Source: Cytidiella melzeri (lineage: Eukaryota; Basidiomycota; Agaricomycetes; Polyporales; Irpicaceae). From it: DNA of 10,771 nucleotides. Made by a program: the position numbers and the translations under genes. The stretch covers positions 1 to 10,771 of the forward strand of contig JABYQR010000715.1 of assembly GCA_022592445.1 (NCBI GenBank), given 5' to 3'. Shown one piece after another: positions 7,701 to 10,771 of the stretch (its first letter is position 1; every line of letters starts with the position of its first letter). The notes beneath the pieces are model-generated. The model searched no databases. It had not been told where the DNA came from and saw only the letters and a program-made list of their open reading frames with translations.

Positions 7701-7928
7701 CTATTGTTCTATTGTTCCTCTTCCATCGATGGGGATTCCCCAGGGATTCCCCCAGGTCTTATTGTTCTATTGTTCATTATCCTATTGTTCTATTGTTGTA
7801 TTGTTCTAGCTCTATTGTTCTACGTACCCTGGTCCTTGACAGTTACTCAGGTCCTTGACAGGTACTCTGGTCCTTGACAGTTACTCAGGTCCTTGACAGT
7901 TACCCGGGTTCCTTATTGTTCTATTGTT
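7701..7928 (+). repeat. Dispersed ATTGTTCT repeats in the U3 of element B
   Basis: The octamer CTATTGTT and close forms recur at about 7701-7717, 7758-7820 and 7913-7928. The same motif appears on the sense strand of the element A LTR (about 6435-6295), so it is conserved where most of the LTR has diverged. Binding sites for a host factor are one possibility; slippage is another. Confidence 0.7.
7831..7906 (+). repeat. Four tandem 19-bp repeats (GGTCCTTGACAGTTACTCA)
   Basis: Units start at 7831, 7850, 7869 and 7888. Units 1 and 3 differ at one end base, unit 2 has GGTACTCT, and unit 4 ends CCCG. A shorter doublet, GTTACTCCAGTCCC, follows at about 7926-7955. They lie 90-160 bp upstream of the TATA box, where an activating sequence would be expected. 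Confidence 0.9.
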
Positions 7929-7993
7929 ACTCCAGTCCCACAGTTACTCCAGTCCCTAGTGTGGGAACTGGTGCACAGACCACCCAGACACAG

Positions 7994-8028
7994 TATATAT
8001 AGTACCCCCTACCCTCCCTGGTTCTGCA
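7994..8028 (+). promoter_or_regulatory. Element B TATA box and inferred transcript start
   Basis: TATATATA spans 7994-8001. The self-primer sequence ATCTTGACCT starts at 8028, 34 nt downstream of the first T, the same as in element A. A start at 8028 is inferred from this spacing and from the complementarity with the primer site. Confidence 0.72.
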
Positions 8029-8037
8029 TCTTGACCT

Positions 8038-8058
8038 CTTCGTCATTTGCACTGCCAG
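8038..8058 (+). repeat. Direct repeat copy 1 (exon end), element B
   Basis: These 21 bp are identical to 8099-8119. The copy begins directly after the 10-nt primer sequence (8028-8037) and ends at the GTGAGT donor. Confidence 0.95.
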
Positions 8059-8119
8059 GTGAGTTACTCAATGTAACTTAGTATAAGTCTGATATTAACT
8101 TCGTCATTTGCACTGCCAG
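8059..8119 (+). other. Element B LTR intron 1 (61 nt)
   Basis: The donor is GTGAGT (8059-8064), a TTAAC branch-like site lies at 8095-8099, and the acceptor GCCAG ends at 8119. The exon before it is 31 nt: a 10-nt primer plus the 21-nt repeat. The intron contains ATGTAA (8071-8076), a minimal start-stop uORF, which splicing removes. The last 21 nt of the intron are identical to the last 21 nt of the exon. Confidence 0.7.
8099..8119 (+). repeat. Direct repeat copy 2 (intron end), element B
   Basis: A perfect 21/21 copy of 8038-8058 at a period of 61 bp, equal to the intron length. Splicing at the two repeat ends removes one copy. Confidence 0.95.
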
Positions 8120-8254
8120 TATCCGGCCCCAGTGCCTGCTTGCTTGCTCATCATCGACTTTGACCTCGTTGTCGTCGTTGGAGATCCACCCCTTCCTCTC
8201 TACTTCACTCCCTTTGTAGGGTTATCAGCATAGCAGCAGTCGCTCCGCGACATT

Positions 8255-8264
8255 AGGTCAAGAT
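8255..8264 (+). promoter_or_regulatory. Element B self-primer binding site
   Basis: AGGTCAAGAT lies 2 nt after the LTR end and is the exact reverse complement of the inferred first 10 nt of the transcript (8028-8037). Elements of the Tf1/sushi group prime reverse transcription with a cleaved fragment of their own 5' end in this way instead of a tRNA. Confidence 0.75.
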
Positions 8265-8354
8265 ACCACACAGCTACCGGCACGACTGCCCTTAGCTTGG
8301 ATCAAGCCTTCCTGTCCCCCAGTTTTAAAAAGTTTATTCACCCCTACGTTTGAG

Positions 8355-9182
8355 AGTAAGCCATCGCCGTCCGTCTTGACGTGCTTGATCGCTAACTCGT
8401 TCACTTTCCGTGGTTGATTCTTAGTGCCGAAAGAATCCCACTCCCGTTTTACTGCTCGTCCAGACCCTTTGCACAAGGATCTGAACCAAGCACGTCGAGA
8501 AGTCCAGATCCATCGCGCCTTACCTCAGGCTGTGTTTGATCAACTCGACGCAGAGCACGCACGTGGCCAGAGTCACAAATATACGGAGAAGGAACTCAAG
8601 GCTATTGCCTCCTACGTCGGTCGTCGTAAACCCAAGGGTTCTGCCCTCACACACAGATTCCCCACAGCAGAGGAGTTTGAGAAACTCCGCACAGAATCCA
8701 AAGAGTTCGCCGCCCGCACCGCACGCGAACAAGCACAGGCTCTAGCAAACCTTCCTAAGAAGCCCTCTCTAGCAGAATGCTTCCCAACCCGGCCCGCCAC
8801 CAACCCTAGTGCAGCCCTTATAGCAGCTAAGCCGACTCTCATCGACTTCCGCAAGCATACTGTTGAAGACCTTCGCGGTATCTTCACTCCCAAGCTCACC
8901 GCCACCCTCCAACGTCTGTCGATCCTCCCCACCATCGACAAATACCACCAGCTTCACAAAGATACGAAGCGTCAGTTTGAGAAGGAGAAACAGAAGCTAG
9001 AGAAGCTTCTAGAGGAATTACCAACCCGAGCCCCTGTCATCACTCATCGTGAGTGGCAGCTGCTGGATTGGGGATTAAAGGCAATTGGGAAAATCAGTTT
9101 CACGGGTTTAAGGAGAAACTACGAACAAGTGTTCAAAGCAGTAGACAAAGTCTGGGCAGACGAGTACTTCATCTCGTTTTAA
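8355..9182 (+). CDS. Element B ORF1, 252 aa, start codon made by splicing (8355 joined to 8425-9182)
   Basis: The frame is open from 8418 to TAA 9180-9182 but has no ATG of its own; joining 8355 to 8425 supplies one. The protein is basic and helical, with many Lys, Arg and Glu. Residues 172-199 (KYHQLHKDTKRQFEKEKQKL..) look like a coiled coil, and the C-terminal 50 residues (EWQLLDWGLKAIGK..NYEQVFKAVDKVW) look globular. There is no methionine after residue 1, and no catalytic or zinc motif. I do not recognise the family. It lies in the frame of Gag, which suggests an N-terminal Gag-related or leader protein. Element A shares its first residues (MPK-D/E). A role in RNA binding or particle assembly would be guesswork. 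Confidence 0.7.
8356..8424 (+). other. Element B leader intron 2 (69 nt), creates the ORF1 start codon
   Basis: The donor is GTAAGC (8356-8361), a CTAAC branch point lies at 8392-8396, and the acceptor TTCTTAG ends at 8424. A8355 joins TG8425-8426 to make ATG, with a favourable G at -3. The intron itself contains no ATG. The same arrangement occurs in element A (5821-5893). Confidence 0.78.
8777..8809 (+). promoter_or_regulatory. Ten-codon uORF inside ORF1 (frame +1 relative to none of the genes)
   Basis: This is the only ATG I find between the second leader intron and the Gag ATG. It opens 10 codons and ends in TAG at 8807-8809, in a different frame from ORF1 and Gag. A scanning ribosome would meet it before Gag; it is short enough to allow re-initiation over the 690 nt that remain. 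Confidence 0.4.
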
Positions 9183-9497
9183 GTAGAATACAGTGTGGCT
9201 TCCCAAAGTCCCAATAGCAGTATCTGGTCCAGAGATCACCTCCCCTGTGAACATTATCCGCACGCCTTCAACCACGAAACAGTCAGAGACGAGTGCTACG
9301 ATTCTGAAGAAGGACATCAACTCTGCGAAGTACAGCCGTGTCCAAACCGTTACAACGGAATTACATATCCGGGTCGTTTTGCAAATCAGTACCGGCCCAT
9401 TCATCATTGGCAAGAGGATCGCATCATTGAATCTCTTCCCCCCCTGCCGGAACCTGAAGAAGACTTCGATCGAACCTTCACGCAGGAACAGTACCAG
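9183..9497 (+). other. Open Gag-frame stretch between the ORF1 stop and the Gag ATG
   Basis: These 105 codons carry no stop and no ATG, in the frame of both ORF1 and Gag. The reading contains His, Cys and acidic residues (HHWQEDRIIESLPPLPEPEEDF) and looks coding. A single TAA separates ORF1 from it, so readthrough or removal of the stop would give an ORF1-Gag fusion of about 775 residues. It may also be a former coding region now serving as a spacer. Confidence 0.5.
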
Positions 9498-10754
9498 ATG
9501 GACTCCACCAACGTGTCCCAACATGCTTCCAGGGCAGCTACCCCGGCCCCTGCACAAGAATCATCTCCACCTCCCACTGCAGAACAGCTTCTGCACGCAC
9601 TACTCCTCGGTCAGCAACAGCTGACACAAGCCATCACAGCGCTGGTTCAAAACCAGCAACCGGTCAACAACAGGTCACGGGAAAGGGTTGTAGAAAAACC
9701 CGCTAGTTTCAAGGGCAACGCAAGTAGTGACGCACGTCGCTTTCTAGCTGCCTTCTCAATGTACGCACAGTTTAATGAGAAGCTGTCGCCGTACAATGCC
9801 CAAGGTGGTCAGACCCGGTTAGACCATCTCTGGATCTCGTCGGCCCTGTCATTTATGACCGAGGATGCAGCAGTTTGGGCTACGCCCCACATGGATTTGA
9901 TTGCCAGCCATCAAATGGCATTCAATGGTGATTGGGACGATTTCAAGGCGGCGTTCAAAGCACGATTTGAACCAGTTGACGAAATGGTGGATGCTAAGGC
10001 CAAGCTCAGGGAGCTGTGGCAAGGCAAAAAGACGGTTCCTGAGTACACGGCCCGATTCCGGGAAATCATGGACAGAACAGGTTACTCGACACAGGACCTC
10101 CGAGACCGGTATTATGAACACCTGAGCACCACGATCAAGGATGAACTAGTTCACACCGCACGGCCCCACGTCACCCTCGTCGATCTAATAAATGTGGCCA
10201 CTGACATTGACAACCGTCTTCGGGTCCGAGCTCAGGAAAAGGCTCGTGAACAAGGTCGGACAGTCCCCAACGTGTTCAAATCCACCCCGGTCTCCACCTC
10301 GTCCCCAGCTCCTTTCGTCCAACCATCTCGCGATTCCAACGCTATGGAAATTGACGCAACCAAAGTTGGTCCCAATGGAAAAACACGTGCTGATTTCATG
10401 AAGGCAATGAATGGAAGGTGCTACGGATGTGGATCTAAGGAGCATCAAAAGAAAGACGGCAAACATGATCGCGAGTTGTGTGGACATTGTGGAGGCAACC
10501 ATCAGACACAAGTGTGCCAAAGCCGGTTCCTTGGGTACCCACCCAGGCAACAGAAGGTGGCTGCCAACACTCTCTTCGATCCGTCCACTTCGGCCCCCTC
10601 GTCGTCCTCGTCTGCGAGGCCCTTACCTACCCCACCCGCCGCAACCGTCGCCAGCTCTTCGTCTTCAACTCCATTTGACTACGATGCCATTATGAAGCAG
10701 ATGTCATCCCTCACGGACCAAGTCAAGCAGCTCGGCAATCAACGGGATTTTTAG
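9498..10754 (+). CDS. gag: Ty3/gypsy Gag of element B, 418 aa
   Basis: Gag builds the virus-like particle that packages element RNA. It has a Gln/Pro-rich N-terminus (to about 70). The capsid region follows, with VEKPASFKGNASSDARRFL, WDDFKAAFKARFEPVDE, ELWQGKKTVPEYTARFREI and DRYYEHLSTTIKDELV, the typical Ty3 Gag order. Then come AMEIDATK and RADFMKAMNGRCYGCGSKEH (first knuckle, Cys308, with a longer spacing) and a second zinc knuckle CGHCGGNHQTQVC (CX2CX3HX4C). A Ser/Pro-rich tail ends in a coiled-coil-like MKQMSSLTDQVKQLGNQRDF. I chose ATG 9498 because it is the first ATG in the frame; no protein evidence excludes an N-terminal extension from 9183. The stop is TAG at 10752-10754. Pol is presumably in another frame downstream. 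Confidence 0.93.
   Translation: MDSTNVSQHASRAATPAPAQESSPPPTAEQLLHALLLGQQQLTQAITALVQNQQPVNNRSRERVVEKPASFKGNASSDARRFLAAFSMYAQFNEKLSPYNAQGGQTRLDHLWISSALSFMTEDAAVWATPHMDLIASHQMAFNGDWDDFKAAFKARFEPVDEMVDAKAKLRELWQGKKTVPEYTARFREIMDRTGYSTQDLRDRYYEHLSTTIKDELVHTARPHVTLVDLINVATDIDNRLRVRAQEKAREQGRTVPNVFKSTPVSTSSPAPFVQPSRDSNAMEIDATKVGPNGKTRADFMKAMNGRCYGCGSKEHQKKDGKHDRELCGHCGGNHQTQVCQSRFLGYPPRQQKVAANTLFDPSTSAPSSSSSARPLPTPPAATVASSSSSTPFDYDAIMKQMSSLTDQVKQLGNQRDF
10748..10754 (+). promoter_or_regulatory. Possible Gag-Pol frameshift site at the Gag stop
   Basis: Five T precede AG in GAT-TTT-TAG. A -1 slip would read TTT-TTA-GAG-AGG-ACT-CCA and stays open to the window end, while +1 meets TGA at 10767-10769. 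It does not fit the strict X-XXY-YYZ heptamer, and pol itself is not visible, so this stays tentative. Confidence 0.3.
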
Positions 10755-10771
10755 AGAGGACTCCAGGTGAA

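Larger units (their letters stand above)
7535..8252 (+). repeat. Element B 5' LTR, 718 bp
   Basis: The proposed start TGTCACC (7535) and end GCGACA (8252) give TGTC/GACA termini like those of element A. The end is firmer than the start: it is followed by TT and the primer site, exactly as in A. It contains a GTCACGTGAC palindrome with an E-box (7618-7627), ATTGTTCT repeats, four 19-bp repeats, a TATA box, the inferred transcript start at 8028 and an intron. An alternative start, TGTTACC at 7592, would give 661 bp. Only the far LTR copy can settle this. Confidence 0.75.
7535..10771 (+). mobile_element. Ty3/gypsy element B, 5' part (LTR, leader, ORF1, Gag)
   Basis: It contains the 5' LTR, a primer site, a leader with introns, ORF1 and Gag; Pol and the 3' LTR lie outside. 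The coding frames are intact except for one TAA between ORF1 and Gag. It is more GC-rich than the copia. It interrupts the pol of element A, so B is the younger insertion. The 5 bp before it are AATAT (7530-7534), the predicted target duplication. Confidence 0.85.

Noticed and set aside
7831..7906. CRISPR-like array
   Set aside because: The 19-bp units are directly adjacent with no spacers, and lie inside an LTR in a eukaryotic context.
8253..8264. tRNA-primed primer-binding site
   Set aside because: The bases after the LTR do not begin with TGG and do not resemble the usual initiator-Met site, whereas they match the transcript start exactly.
9164..9208. A 45-nt intron removing the TAA between ORF1 and Gag
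   Set aside because: GTACTT and an AAG acceptor would keep the frame, but no branch point is visible and the length is near the lower limit. It remains testable by RT-PCR.
10185..10550. Antisense ORFs over Gag (also 9108-9557 and 9849-10121 minus)
   Set aside because: They are shadows of the Gag and ORF1 frames with no motif of their own.

Overview
The window looks like repeat-rich DNA from a basidiomycete fungus, most likely an agaricomycete. The grounds are Ty3/gypsy elements with a terminal chromodomain, a copia element, a Tourist-like MITE, and GT-AG introns of 60-75 nt, two of the four with a clear CTAAC branch point. This is read from sequence patterns only; no database search was run. 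No tRNA, rRNA, CRISPR array or prokaryotic feature was seen.

Layout. 1-397 holds no convincing gene. 398-558 is a 161-bp PIF/Harbinger-type (Tourist-like) MITE with a TTA target duplication. 602-2014 is an unrecognised protein gene with one in-frame TGA. 2230-2799 is a second unrecognised reading frame, also with one TGA, and it ends in TAATG, where the ATG starts a copia Gag-Pol (2799 to about 5751). The copia ORF is dead: it has a nonsense codon, an integrase active-site deletion, a frameshift, and no reverse transcriptase or RNase H. About 5751-7534 (minus strand) is Ty3 element A, read as pol end, polypurine tract, LTR (6723-5968), primer site, leader and start of ORF1. That is a tandem junction sharing one LTR, and it abuts the broken copia. 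From 7535 to the window end (plus strand) is Ty3 element B: LTR (7535-8252), primer site, leader, ORF1 (252 aa) and Gag (418 aa). B appears to have inserted into the pol gene of A. Pol of B lies beyond the window.

Most interesting system. Elements A and B are diverged relatives that share an unusual expression and replication leader. (1) A TATA box lies exactly 34 nt before a 10-nt transcript start that is complementary to the primer-binding site next to the LTR, as in Tf1-type self-priming; one base pair differs in a compensatory way between A and B. (2) Right after this 10-nt primer, a 20-21 nt sequence ends at a splice donor, and a copy of the same sequence forms the last 20-21 nt of the intron. 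(3) A second intron splits the ORF1 start codon, A|TG, so the start codon of ORF1 exists only in spliced RNA in B. (4) In B the 1.47 kb from the inferred transcript start to the Gag ATG contains only two ATGs; ORF1 has no internal methionine. I infer that splicing decides whether ORF1 or Gag is translated, and that the repeat at the intron ends lets spliced RNA rebuild an intron-containing LTR at the first strand transfer.
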